From Actinomycetota bacterium (GTDB lineage: Bacteria > Actinomycetota > Acidimicrobiia > Acidimicrobiales > Acidimicrobilacustridaceae): 64,000 nt of DNA. Positions 34,821-44,456 of the stretch are shown here, in pieces. The position numbers were made by a program, and so were the translations under genes. Every line of letters begins with the position of its first letter. Position 1 is the stretch's first letter. The notes beneath the pieces were generated by a model. The model saw nothing but the letters and a program-made list of their open reading frames with translations. It made no database searches and had not been told where the DNA came from. The DNA lies in NCBI GenBank assembly GCA_005787345.1, contig SYBH01000008.1, positions 33,201 to 97,200 of the forward strand, read 5' to 3'.

Positions 34821-36199
34821 GTCGTCGACTTTCGCGGTTCTGGGTTGCACTCGCACTGATCGTCGTCGTCGGGCTTACTGGTCGCTTTGTGAGCATGAGT
34901 CTTTGGGCACCGAAGACGGGACTTGATCTTGGAGGAGACGCTGTCTACTACCACGAAGCAGCCAACCTCCTCGCTGACGGGAAGGGCTTCATCGATCCAT
35001 ATCGGTACTTGTTTGGGGGCTCCGAACAAGTACGCCTGTCCGACGGTCGGATTATTGAAGTCATCACACCAGTGGGGCACGTGGAACCGACGGCGGGTCA
35101 TCCTCCTGTCTATGTGATGTATCTCGGAGTGTTCTCTAAACTCGGTTTCTCGTCTATCTCCGCGCATCTAATTGCATCGATTTTCCTCGGCGCTGCGTCG
35201 ATTGTGCTTGCGGGATTGCTCGGACGTTCATGGAGGAATGAGAAAGTCGGATTGATCGCGGCATCTCTCACAGCGGTCTACGCAAACATTTGGGTGAACG
35301 ATCTTGTCCTGATGTCCGAAACCGCGGCGATTTTCTTCACCTTTGTGACGACGATCTTCGGACTCCGTTTTGTGCGTCAGCCCTCACGAGGAAACGCTGC
35401 CCTTTTTGCTGTTGCTGCGGCATTAGCGGCGTTGTCTCGAGCTGAACTTCTGTTGTTTCTCCCAATTGTCGCGGCGGTTGCGTTGTGTAGAGCCCCGCTT
35501 CCATGGAGGGAGCGCATTTTCCGATACACGATCGCTGGCGTTGTCTGTTGTTTGGTTCTTGCGCCGTGGGTGATTCGCAACAACATGGTGATGGAGGAAC
35601 CTCTCACGCTGTCTGACGGCACAGGAACGGTCATGGTTCAGGCCAATTGCGACGACACTTACTACGGCAACCATCTCGGTTACTGGAGTCTTCGCTGTGG
35701 GTATCCACAGCCCTACGGTCCGAACGGTGAGCTGCTTGACGAATCTCAGCGAGACGTGGTCGTGCGCGATCGAGCGATGACGTACATCTCGAATCACAAA
35801 ACTCGATTAGTGACGGTCATCGTTCCTGCGCGAATTGCGCGCATGTGGGGTTTTTATCAGCCACTTGAGCAGGTGAGACTCGATATCGGCGAGGGTCGCC
35901 CCTCAATCCCAGCGAAACTCGGTTTCATTCAATACGTGGTCCTCGTTCCACTCGCATTGTTCGGTTTCGTGCTGCAGTGGCGTCGGAAGCAGCCGGTACT
36001 GGTGGTTGGTTTGTGGGTGGTGTTGGCGACCATCACTGCGGCGACGGCATTCGGTACCACCAGATACCGCACGGCAGCCGAGGTCTCAATCGTGATGATC
36101 GCCGCAATCAGTCTGGAGTACCTGTGGGCGGTGGCATCAACGCGGTGGTCAAACCGCAACGCTGTCGTTTCCGGAGTATCTCTCCGTGAGCAGCCATGA
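34817..36199 (+). CDS. GT-C glycosyltransferase (GT39-like), 460 aa
   Basis: Multi-span membrane protein of the dolichyl-phosphate-mannose/GT39-like type. The first helix spans about 8-26, followed by GGDAVYYHEAANLLADGKGF, the acidic loop 1 with the catalytic-type Asp. HPPVYVMYLGV follows, then about nine helices to residue 430. A loop at about 268-330 contains the segment QANCDDTYYGNHLGYWSLRC and then LDESQRD and ISNHKTRL, nearly the same as in the paralogue at 38722. It uses polyprenyl-phosphate-linked sugar donors at the outer membrane face. ATGA overlaps on both sides couple it to the deacetylase and to the GNAT gene. Confidence 0.88.
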   Translation: MSRRLSRFWVALALIVVVGLTGRFVSMSLWAPKTGLDLGGDAVYYHEAANLLADGKGFIDPYRYLFGGSEQVRLSDGRIIEVITPVGHVEPTAGHPPVYVMYLGVFSKLGFSSISAHLIASIFLGAASIVLAGLLGRSWRNEKVGLIAASLTAVYANIWVNDLVLMSETAAIFFTFVTTIFGLRFVRQPSRGNAALFAVAAALAALSRAELLLFLPIVAAVALCRAPLPWRERIFRYTIAGVVCCLVLAPWVIRNNMVMEEPLTLSDGTGTVMVQANCDDTYYGNHLGYWSLRCGYPQPYGPNGELLDESQRDVVVRDRAMTYISNHKTRLVTVIVPARIARMWGFYQPLEQVRLDIGEGRPSIPAKLGFIQYVVLVPLALFGFVLQWRRKQPVLVVGLWVVLATITAATAFGTTRYRTAAEVSIVMIAAISLEYLWAVASTRWSNRNAVVSGVSLREQP

Positions 36200-37116
36200 C
36201 AGATGATCTCGAACTTCATCGGACAGCGGCACTTCTGAACCAAGTTTTCGATCATCCCAACCCACTCACGCCAGAGTCGTTGCGCTGGTATTACGACGAG
36301 AATCCAGAGGGATCCGCTGCTGTTGGGCGGGTCGAAGAGGACGGAAAGCGCTTGGGTAACTACGCGCTGATACCCAACCGATTCCGATCAATATCTGGAG
36401 AGGAGCGGATCTTGGGGCTCGGAGTCGATTTGGCGGTCGACCCCGATGCTCGTGGATCGGGTGCATTTCGTCGCACGGTTGAAGACTCCTATAAGCGGGG
36501 GGTTGCGCAAGGCTTCGACGGCATTCTCGGCGTTGCGAATGCGAATTCCGCACCACGAATGGTTGCAACATTGGGGTGGCGGTCTCTTGCACCCCTTCCA
36601 GTGACGATGATTCCAGCAATCGGTCGCACATCGGGGTTTCAGTCCACGACCATCACTAAATCGACGGTTGATGTTGTCGACGGGTTAGTCGACGGAGAGT
36701 TTGTAAGAACTTCACGAACAGGGTTCGCGCCGGTGTGGACACCGGCGCTGCTGCATTGGCGTCTTCTACGGCCAAACCACTCCTACAGCATCCATGTCTC
36801 CGATGACCTCGTTGTTGTTTCGACCCGCACCCACGTCTCAAAGATTCCGTTCGGAATCATCCTTGGGGTTCTTCAGCGTCGGTCAAGTCCGCCCCTACCA
36901 GGAGGGCGTGTGGCCGCGGTTGTTGGGCGCCACCACAAGGCCCCGTTTGTGATCCATTGGGGTCGGTCGCCGGCACTGCGGATACGCGGGATACCGCTTC
37001 CACAGAAATTGATGCCATCACCGCTTTCGCTCGTATTGCATTCGTTCGTTCCCGATTTCAACCGCGACACGTTTGAGATCGAAGAGTTTGGGTTCTTGGA
37101 CTTCGACGCGTATTAA
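36196..37116 (+). CDS. GNAT-family acetyltransferase-like protein, 306 aa
   Basis: A GNAT fold is suggested by LGLGVDLAVDPDARGSGAFRR followed by the coenzyme-A-facing helix VEDSYKRGVAQGFDGILGVAN. It is longer than simple GNATs, with a C-terminal extension from about 150 on, ending in a hydrophobic SPLSLVLHSFVPDFN segment. Its start overlaps the glycosyltransferase stop by 4 nt, so it is translated with it. It might acetylate an amino sugar freed by the deacetylase gene two steps upstream, which would be an attractive de-N-/re-N-acylation pair, but this is only inferred from the order of genes. Confidence 0.72.
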   Translation: MTDDLELHRTAALLNQVFDHPNPLTPESLRWYYDENPEGSAAVGRVEEDGKRLGNYALIPNRFRSISGEERILGLGVDLAVDPDARGSGAFRRTVEDSYKRGVAQGFDGILGVANANSAPRMVATLGWRSLAPLPVTMIPAIGRTSGFQSTTITKSTVDVVDGLVDGEFVRTSRTGFAPVWTPALLHWRLLRPNHSYSIHVSDDLVVVSTRTHVSKIPFGIILGVLQRRSSPPLPGGRVAAVVGRHHKAPFVIHWGRSPALRIRGIPLPQKLMPSPLSLVLHSFVPDFNRDTFEIEEFGFLDFDAY

Positions 37117-37124
37117 TCGTCTGA

Positions 37125-38561
37125 TCAGTCGATTCCGGCAAGTTTGCGTGCGTAGGAGATGACGCGACTTGGATCGTAGGAACGAGCGATCATCATCTTT
37201 TCTGCTTCAAGTGAACCTTCGGCGTGAATTGCGAGCACTGCGTGATATCCACCGAACTCTCGCGTCGTGAGATCGCTCACCATGTTCATTGCTCGAATTC
37301 TCTGCTCGCCATCGACACCATCACGACCGCCCAGGAGTGACGAAAGCATCGGACCGATGTCGGGATTCGCGAAATCGGCACCGCCTGGAGCGGTGACGAG
37401 CAAGCCGCCGGCAAGATCCTGAACTTGCTGCAGTGCGTGGTGGTAACCGTGGGCGAAATGTGATTTCGCGATGTTGACAATGAGCGGGTCCGGGACGAAA
37501 ACGCCGGCATCGTCGGGTGCGCCGCGGTGTGCACTTGATTCCACAAGAGCTCGAAGTGTTTCGGCGTACGAAATGAGAGCCGTCAACTTGTCGCGTACGT
37601 GGGCTGCTCGGCTAATGCCGTTCATGTCGGCCATAAGCGCAGCGGATCCAACAAGTGCATCGACAAGCGGGAGCTTGTACGCAATCGCGGTAAAGCGGTG
37701 ATAGTCAACGAATGCCAAGGCGAGCGGACCTGCAAATTCATGCTGGCCGTCGAGGAAGACACGTTCGTTGGGAACGAACACGTCGTCGAAAAGTGTCGTT
37801 GTCTCCATCATCAGGCGTTGTGAGCTGATAGGCGAGTCGAATTCGTTACCAGCGTGAGAGCCGTACGGACTGGCGACGAGTCGGAGGCCAGGGGTGTTCA
37901 CCGGAATGGCGAAGCTGACTGCCCAATCGCTATCGGCGGCACTCATGGCTCGAGTTGGGAGAACGATCAGCTCGTTGGTATTCGGAGTGCAGCTCGTGTG
38001 CACCTTCGCACCGCGAACCACGATGCCATCTGATCGACGCTCAACAATACGAAGGTAGGAGTCGGGGTTTGGTTGTGCCGACGGGCCGAGGCTGCGATCG
38101 CCCTTGACGTCGGTTTGTGCAACAGACATTGCAAGATCGTTGGTTCGGCAGTGATCAAAGAACGCGGAGATTCGCTCGGATCGTTCTGTGTCGCCGCGAG
38201 AGGCGTCAAGTGCTCGTCCGATACGACGCAGAGCAAAGAGGGCGTCGGTACCGATTTCCTTGATGAGTGGGACCAAAGTGTGGCATCGAGAGGTTGCGGT
38301 TTCGATAAGTAGTGCTCGATCGGAAAGGTCGGCAGTGGAGCGGGGCTCAAGGAAATAGCGGCTGTACGGGTCGGGCCCTTCGACAACGGCCAGACCCCTT
38401 ACAGAGGGATCCTCGGCCAGTTCGAAGTCGACAGACGCGTGGCGAATGGCTCGAGCGATGACGGGATGCTCGGTTACGTCTGGGACGAGTTTCCCAGCGA
38501 AGTACACGATTCGGTCGTCACGAAGAGACCGAACGTACTGGTGAGGGCTGCGAAGAGCCAA
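37125..38561 (-). CDS. 4-hydroxyphenylacetate 3-monooxygenase (HpaB) family flavin monooxygenase, 478 aa
   Basis: Class D FADH2-using hydroxylase, acyl-CoA dehydrogenase-like fold. It starts SPHQYVRSLRDDRIVYFAGKLV, the exact N-terminal pattern of HpaB/HpaH-type proteins, and includes VEGPDPYSRYFLEP (about 60), the RNDLAMSVAQTDVKGDR segment and VHTSCTPNTNELIVLP (about 190-205). The true start is TTG at 38561 with GAGGAGG 5 nt upstream; a longer reading to 38813 runs into the promoter of the divergent gene. No flavin reductase is next to it, so FADH2 must be supplied by another locus. Hydroxylates a phenol or a similar ring. It is bracketed by glycan genes and may be unrelated to them. Confidence 0.9.
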   Translation of the reverse strand: MALRSPHQYVRSLRDDRIVYFAGKLVPDVTEHPVIARAIRHASVDFELAEDPSVRGLAVVEGPDPYSRYFLEPRSTADLSDRALLIETATSRCHTLVPLIKEIGTDALFALRRIGRALDASRGDTERSERISAFFDHCRTNDLAMSVAQTDVKGDRSLGPSAQPNPDSYLRIVERRSDGIVVRGAKVHTSCTPNTNELIVLPTRAMSAADSDWAVSFAIPVNTPGLRLVASPYGSHAGNEFDSPISSQRLMMETTTLFDDVFVPNERVFLDGQHEFAGPLALAFVDYHRFTAIAYKLPLVDALVGSAALMADMNGISRAAHVRDKLTALISYAETLRALVESSAHRGAPDDAGVFVPDPLIVNIAKSHFAHGYHHALQQVQDLAGGLLVTAPGGADFANPDIGPMLSSLLGGRDGVDGEQRIRAMNMVSDLTTREFGGYHAVLAIHAEGSLEAEKMMIARSYDPSRVISYARKLAGID

Positions 38562-38721
38562 GGGGTCCTCCTCGAACCGTTCCGCCGAACTCCCCGGCGC
38601 AGTTATGACGGTACCAGCCGGGCCTCGTCGCCTGAGGTATCGGACGCCCGGTCGGCAGCGTCCGGAGGTCCTAAGTTGTGCCTTCGTGATCAGCGAGCGC
38701 CGCGATCGACCGGCAGCGTCG

Positions 38722-40161
38722 ATGTCAACCAAAGCCTTTATTGTTTGGTTGGCTATTGCAGGCGTGTTTGGCTTCGCCGTTCGCTTTGGGACATTCATGT
38801 GGGAAGGTCGCACCGCACCCCTTTCGGGCGACGCCGTCTTCTACCACGAGACAGCGAATCTTCTGGCCGACGGCAAGGGCTACATCAATCCTGTTTTTTT
38901 CTACGCCGGTTATTGCTTCGATGGCGGAGGCAGCGGGAGTTCGACCTATTCGTTTCTACCTGGCTTCGATAATTGCCCGAAGGTGGACGTCGTGCAGCCG
39001 GACGGGACTGTTCGGACTGTTGCTGTGACCCTGCCGCCAGGAACACAGGAACCGACAGCGGCGCACCCGCCATTGTGGTCGTTCATTCTTTCGCTCGCGT
39101 CCCGCATGGGTTTCGACAGCGTGAACCAGCACCGTATGGTTGGCTTACTCTTCGGCTCTCTTGGCGTGATCCTCATTGGTCTCGCCGGTCGGGAACTTTT
39201 TGGGAAACGCGCGGGAGTTGTCGCTGCGTTTATCGCTGCGGGCTACGGGTTTCTTTGGCTCAACGATTGGTCGCTTATGAGTGAATCCCTCGTAACGGCT
39301 TTTGTTCCTTTAATGACTATCGTTGCGGTTCGATGGTGGCGGACTCCCAGTTGGCGTTTTGCTGTCGTCCTCGGAGTGCTTTCTGGGGTGGGAGGCCTTT
39401 TGCGCACAGAATTGCTTGCGTACGGCCCGCTTCTTGTACTGGTCGCCCTCGTTGCACGTCGAGTGCAGTGGAAGCCGCTGCTGCGCGATTTTGCAATCGT
39501 GAGTGCGGTAGGTCTCGCAGTTCTCTCACCATGGCTGATCCGCAACATGACGAGCTTCACTAAGCCCATTTTCCTCTCTCCGACAGGAACACTTCAGGCG
39601 CAGACGAACTGCGATGCCGCCTATTACGGAGAGAAGACTGGCTACTGGGAACGCTATTGCGCCGAACCGGAGCCGGTAGGTGCTGACGGGTCCATGCTTG
39701 ACGAGTCAGAGCGCGATGCCATCAAGCGAAGTTGGGCGACGGAGTACATCTCAAACCACAAGACTCGGCTACTTGTGGTCGCACCACTCCGAACATTACG
39801 CATGTTCAACCTTTACGATCCGATCGGTACAGCGCGATTCGATATTTACGTTGAAAATCGTGAATTTCGGCAATCAATGCTCGCCCTTGTTCAGTACTAC
39901 GTCGTTGCATTGCTGGCACTCGCGGGAGCAGTCATTGCATGGAAGCGCCGGCTTACGCTTCTACCGATTTTGCTATGGCCTGCGATGGTTGCACTAGTGG
40001 CTGCAGTGAGTTTCGGGAACAACCGCTATCGGGTGAGCGTTGAACCGTCTTTGATTTGGTTGGCATCGCTCGCACTCTGCGTTCTCTTTGAACGCGTGCG
40101 AAGGAACCAGCGAATGAGCGTTTCCGCTGCCACTGTGAGCACCGCTACGAGTCCAAGTTGA
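38722..40161 (+). CDS. GT-C glycosyltransferase (GT39-like), 479 aa
   Basis: Paralogue of the protein at 34817. ATG at 38722 gives MSTKAFIVW, aligning with that protein's start; a GTG at 38686 is an alternative. The catalytic loop 1 reads SGDAVFYHETANLLADGKG, then AHPPLWSFIL. The extracytoplasmic segment QTNCDAAYYGEKTGYWERYC, LDESERD and ISNHKTRL is shared nearly word for word. About ten membrane helices. The last 136 nt overlap, tail to tail, the 3' end of the AftD-like gene on the other strand, while both C-termini look genuine. Probably transfers a sugar from a lipid donor to a cell-wall glycan. Confidence 0.87.
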   Translation: MSTKAFIVWLAIAGVFGFAVRFGTFMWEGRTAPLSGDAVFYHETANLLADGKGYINPVFFYAGYCFDGGGSGSSTYSFLPGFDNCPKVDVVQPDGTVRTVAVTLPPGTQEPTAAHPPLWSFILSLASRMGFDSVNQHRMVGLLFGSLGVILIGLAGRELFGKRAGVVAAFIAAGYGFLWLNDWSLMSESLVTAFVPLMTIVAVRWWRTPSWRFAVVLGVLSGVGGLLRTELLAYGPLLVLVALVARRVQWKPLLRDFAIVSAVGLAVLSPWLIRNMTSFTKPIFLSPTGTLQAQTNCDAAYYGEKTGYWERYCAEPEPVGADGSMLDESERDAIKRSWATEYISNHKTRLLVVAPLRTLRMFNLYDPIGTARFDIYVENREFRQSMLALVQYYVVALLALAGAVIAWKRRLTLLPILLWPAMVALVAAVSFGNNRYRVSVEPSLIWLASLALCVLFERVRRNQRMSVSAATVSTATSPS

Positions 40162-43100
40162 TGGGCAAACCAGAATCCCGACGGCCATTCGACCCCGTTA
40201 GGGAACTGGCGTCGATACTGCAGTCCTGTGTAGAGGGCGACGATTCCGCCGATCGAAACAAGAACAACTAACGCTGCGAGAACTGATCGGCGTCGATTCC
40301 AAACCAACAGTGCCGAGACTCCGGCCATGGCGAGTGCGACACCAAGGCCGCCAACGAGGGCTGCGACTGCTGCAACGACGGCAATGAGTCCCAGTCGTTC
40401 GAAGAGTGTCACCGAATACGACGTGCATAGAGCGACAAGCTCGGGACCATTTGCTTCTGGCTCGACAGCCAGCTCTCGGCGACGACGCCTCGTCAATACA
40501 AGTGCCGCTGCACAGAGGCCAATAAGCCAAGGTGCAGAGACAGCGAGACCAGCCCAGACGAATTTCTGCGGAGCCCAAATGATGTCGACGGTGAATGTGG
40601 AACCAGTAATCGCAGGATCAATGAGCCACCCGTTTGCGTAACCATCAATCAACGTGGGTGAACCGAGCGATGGTCCTCCTCGCACAGTCGCGCTCCAACC
40701 CTCCGAAAGCGACTGCCCGAGGACCAGCCAGAACGGAGTAGCGGAATTTTCAATCGTGACGGAATAAGAGTTGGTGCCCGTCTCAGTCGCCAAAGTCACG
40801 GGAACGTCGGTGACCGCATTCGCCGGGATAGCAGGAACCGATCGAAGTTCAACCGAATCGATATCGATGCCTGTGTCAAGACCCTTTGCTGTTTCGAACC
40901 GATGATCGCCTGCATCGAGTCGCGATGTAAAAGCATTTGCACTGCCACAAGGCACAAGAGCGAGTGGGGCACGATCGAGTGCATCTGCGGTGGTGCCTTC
41001 GAGTGTGAATCCCTGAGGTCGTCCATCAAGATTCAGAAGGTCCGATCGGCAAATCGAGGGCAGGGTGGTTGGGATGGCCCCGACCCGGGTTGGAAGTCCG
41101 AATTCAGCGATAGCAATTGGGAGGATGCGCTGCCCACCGCTGAAGTATTCCTTCGTCGTCACCGAGCGTTCGGAGGCGATGGAAATCCGAACGACGCGCG
41201 AAGAAAGTTGACCAGTGGGGACATCAACGGTGGCGACATTGCCTAGTTTCTCGATGGTTGGAATGTCAGGCACCACAACCGTTCGAGTAACTCCATCATC
41301 AAGGGTCAGGTTCAGTGCTGTTGGCACCGAGTGCTCTTGATCATTGATGACCGAGAGTCGCAGTCGATCGAACGACAATGGGGTCGGGTTGGTGACAGTG
41401 GCTGACGCTCGAACCTGATTATCGAATTTCGTCGTCCAAGCGGTCTTCGGATTGTCGTCAAGCGCAGATGATGGTCGAGCCTCAAGCACTCCATTGAGGT
41501 AATCGACGCCACTCACGATCGGGTAGCCATCGGCGAGCCCTGGTCGTCCAACAAGTTCATCGATGAGCGCTCCGTCCACTCCAGCACTGAGTCGGGCTCG
41601 CCCGCCCAACTGAAAGTCAGCAGCAGTGCCTACTCGAAAGATTCGTCGAAGTTGAAGTTCGGTGTCCTGTCGAAAACCTTCAATTGGATTCGATCGCAAA
41701 CGGGAGAAGATGTACGCAACGCTTGTTGCCTCCGGCGCGAGTTCGTCGATACCGGAACTGGGCGTCACGATCCATTCCTGCGCTGAAACCCCCGGCACAG
41801 TCACTTCCCGAAACCCAACGTTCGAAAGTCCTAGCCAGTTGGTCCGGCCAGTGACGTTCGAATCATCGATCCGAACACTCAGTGTTGTAAAAGTGCGCTC
41901 GCCACCGAAATCGACACGCTGACCCGAGCCCACAAACGAACTGTCATTGAGCGTCTCAGTTCGAGAGGGGACCCCATCAAGAAGAATCGTCGCTTTTGTG
42001 ATCCAGCGATTTCCCTCTGTTTGGAGGAGATCAACGTGACTGGAGGTGACGGGCCGTGCGTAGGTGATGGTGAGCCGATCGCCGATCACATCGCTAAAGC
42101 CACCAGTTGTCCAAGCGGTTCGGGGGTCCGAGTCGATGGCATTTATGGGGCGCACCTCGGTGGAGTAGGCAACAATGTTTCCGTAGGTTGAAGCTTGAAT
42201 GTTCGCGACATCGTCGCCGAACCATGCAACCGACTGATCGGATGCGCTTTGACCGGGGAAGAGTTCAAGTCTGGTGTCCTTTGGATCCTCAACAAGAGGA
42301 ATTGACGCTGCGGTCTCTGTCGCACCGTTGTTCTCTTTTGTGGTTCCCCATCGCTGAGCGCGTTTGCGATTGGTATCGGTGATCACGAGATTGGGTTTGG
42401 CAACTCGGATTCCTTCGAAAAGTGTTGGTGAAGCATTCGCGGTTGCGGCATAGAAGAGGGGCCGCTGAGTTGGAAGTTGGTTCCAAATTGCAGCCTCGAC
42501 GATCCCGGAGCCATCGCCGAATAAAACGGTCGGCTGCCTCGTCGTCTCTGATCGCAGCAGCGGCCGAACGTTGTCTACTGGGTAGATCGCAAGCGGGGGA
42601 GTCGCCATTTGACGACTGAGGGCCGCTAGGTGTTGCTCGTCGATCATGGGTTGACGCTGGTCAGGAACATTGACGACAGGAGTCCCAAAGGTGGTGGGAG
42701 AGCCAAGACCATTCGAGGGAGTTGTACCTCCGAGTTGGTTCCATAGCGTCGAAGGAACGGGCCCTCGGTACCGCTCGTATTGACTATCGAGCCGAAGGAG
42801 AACATCTGAGGCGGAAAAAAGGCGGGCAACTCCGGCGATGGCCTGGGGTTCTCCGACTCCCTCTTGGAATGGGCGATCCAGTGCACGTAAGAGATCAACG
42901 CTTGCCGGAGAACCGTAGGCAGTAATTTCTCTTCCGATCCAAGGTCGATCGATAAGCCCGGGCGTTAACGGGTCCTGCGTTTCGCCCCATCGATATGCTC
43001 CGAAATCGGCGCCTGGGAGTTCGAGCACACGAAAGTTCCCATCTTGGGTATCGAGCCACTTTGCAGCGTTGGTCCAATACTCCGGAAGCGTTGATGGAAA

Positions 43101-44456
43101 CTTCAGATCAGATTGAACGAGACCGCCGGTCCACAATGGCGGAAGATTCAAAATGGCAATGCAGATGAGACCGAGCGGTAGCGCAAGCGACAATTTCCGA
43201 GCTACTGGAGCAATGAAACGTCGTCGGAGTGCAGGAATGAGTGCATCAACGAACGCGGCCGACAGGCCGGCGATGGCGATGACAAGAATGGGAATAATTC
43301 GCGGTGAATTCCGCAGAGCAAAGCCGACCTCAAGTGACGTCGTGAACTTAATAAGTGCACCGATAGGTGAAGGGTCGTCGTATGGGTAGGTGCCTACAGC
43401 TAATAGAAGGCTGATGACAATCAACGAAACGAAATATGCACGGTATTTCCAGCGCGTCAGAATTGCACCGAGAAGCCCAAAAAGTGGAAGCGCAAACGTC
43501 AGAGCCAGCATGACGAGTGTGGTGGTGTAGAGCCCACCAGACTCGGTCCACCCTGCAAGTCCGTCTTTTCCATAGAAGTACCAATATCCAAGACCTCGGA
43601 GTACTTCCGGAGCCGTTGACGTCTGCGCAACGGTCTCGACTGTCTCGGTGAGTTGGAGAATGGGGAGTCCGTATTTCCCCTGGATGTAGAGCCCAGAGAG
43701 CCACCACAACTGTGCTGGACCAGTGGCGACTGCTATTCGCAGGAGCGCCTTGGATGCCTCCTTGAGTGAAGTTTCCTTGGTGCTCCAGACCGCGAATGGA
43801 GCAAGCAGGAAGGGGCCGAGCAAAACAAAAACCACAGAGCTTGCGTTTGTGCCCGCCATGACGGTCACGATGAGGGCAAATAGAACTGGAGCACGCCAGG
43901 TGCGTTCCCTGAGTGCGCTGATCATTAACCCGATCAACCACGGGAGCGCGCACCATGGCGTGAGGATGACCGACGTTCGACCCATGTACGCAAGGGCGTA
44001 CGGACTGAGCATGTAGATAAACGCAGCGACGGCAGAGCCTGGTCCCCGAAGGCCGAGTTTCCGAAAGAGCCAAAGCGTTCCTGCTCCGGCGAGGAAGAGG
44101 AGTGTTCCGAACCACAGTCGCTCTGCGATCCAGGTCGGAACTCCAAGAGTGCGGAAGGTCCAATACCAAGGCCCGAGCGGAAATACGTAGCCAATGTTTT
44201 GGTGGGTAACAGTTCCTGCGTTGATATACGCGTCCCACATGTACGGCGCCCGCGACAGCAATTTACCTGGGTCGAGGAGCAGGTACGCCTTCGTATCTGC
44301 TGATACCTGGCCAGGGGAGGTGAGAAGGATGGGGATGTACGCGACGAATGCCAGGGTTGCGTAGGTCCAGCGATCAATTCGACGTGTCGGCGAGTTCGCC
44401 GCAGAATCCGGGGGACGGACAGAGCTGCTCCCGGTGCTGTTCTCAGTCAACATCAT
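40026..44456 (-). CDS. AftD-like alpha-(1->3)-arabinofuranosyltransferase, 1476 aa
   Basis: Very large GT-C membrane enzyme matching the mycobacterial AftD family (DUF3367). The first helix at about 32-48 is followed by SPGQVSADTKAYLLLDPGKL with the catalytic-type Asp54 and the family's FPLGPWYW segment. About a dozen helices run to residue 450. The periplasmic half (about 450-1330) holds two discoidin-like carbohydrate-binding modules (NAIDSDPRTAWTTG near 770 and SALDDNPKTAWTT near 1005), and a last block of helices ends the chain. AftD adds branching arabinose from decaprenyl-phospho-arabinose. Downstream in strand order of the acyltransferase it shares ATGA with. Family is firm, the sugar specificity is inferred. 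Confidence 0.86.
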   Translation of the reverse strand: MMLTENSTGSSSVRPPDSAANSPTRRIDRWTYATLAFVAYIPILLTSPGQVSADTKAYLLLDPGKLLSRAPYMWDAYINAGTVTHQNIGYVFPLGPWYWTFRTLGVPTWIAERLWFGTLLFLAGAGTLWLFRKLGLRGPGSAVAAFIYMLSPYALAYMGRTSVILTPWCALPWLIGLMISALRERTWRAPVLFALIVTVMAGTNASSVVFVLLGPFLLAPFAVWSTKETSLKEASKALLRIAVATGPAQLWWLSGLYIQGKYGLPILQLTETVETVAQTSTAPEVLRGLGYWYFYGKDGLAGWTESGGLYTTTLVMLALTFALPLFGLLGAILTRWKYRAYFVSLIVISLLLAVGTYPYDDPSPIGALIKFTTSLEVGFALRNSPRIIPILVIAIAGLSAAFVDALIPALRRRFIAPVARKLSLALPLGLICIAILNLPPLWTGGLVQSDLKFPSTLPEYWTNAAKWLDTQDGNFRVLELPGADFGAYRWGETQDPLTPGLIDRPWIGREITAYGSPASVDLLRALDRPFQEGVGEPQAIAGVARLFSASDVLLRLDSQYERYRGPVPSTLWNQLGGTTPSNGLGSPTTFGTPVVNVPDQRQPMIDEQHLAALSRQMATPPLAIYPVDNVRPLLRSETTRQPTVLFGDGSGIVEAAIWNQLPTQRPLFYAATANASPTLFEGIRVAKPNLVITDTNRKRAQRWGTTKENNGATETAASIPLVEDPKDTRLELFPGQSASDQSVAWFGDDVANIQASTYGNIVAYSTEVRPINAIDSDPRTAWTTGGFSDVIGDRLTITYARPVTSSHVDLLQTEGNRWITKATILLDGVPSRTETLNDSSFVGSGQRVDFGGERTFTTLSVRIDDSNVTGRTNWLGLSNVGFREVTVPGVSAQEWIVTPSSGIDELAPEATSVAYIFSRLRSNPIEGFRQDTELQLRRIFRVGTAADFQLGGRARLSAGVDGALIDELVGRPGLADGYPIVSGVDYLNGVLEARPSSALDDNPKTAWTTKFDNQVRASATVTNPTPLSFDRLRLSVINDQEHSVPTALNLTLDDGVTRTVVVPDIPTIEKLGNVATVDVPTGQLSSRVVRISIASERSVTTKEYFSGGQRILPIAIAEFGLPTRVGAIPTTLPSICRSDLLNLDGRPQGFTLEGTTADALDRAPLALVPCGSANAFTSRLDAGDHRFETAKGLDTGIDIDSVELRSVPAIPANAVTDVPVTLATETGTNSYSVTIENSATPFWLVLGQSLSEGWSATVRGGPSLGSPTLIDGYANGWLIDPAITGSTFTVDIIWAPQKFVWAGLAVSAPWLIGLCAAALVLTRRRRRELAVEPEANGPELVALCTSYSVTLFERLGLIAVVAAVAALVGGLGVALAMAGVSALLVWNRRRSVLAALVVLVSIGGIVALYTGLQYRRQFPNGVEWPSGFWFAHQLGLVAVLTVAAETLIRWFLRTRSKRTQSASDANQIKDGSTLTR

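Noticed and set aside
38562-38813. N-terminal extension of the HpaB-type protein
   Set aside because: Arg/Pro-rich, overlaps the divergent glycosyltransferase, and the strong ribosome site and family start lie at 38561.
43348-44238. Open frame of 296 codons within the AftD-like gene
   Set aside because: Same strand, different frame, rich in Arg/His/Cys and without conserved features.
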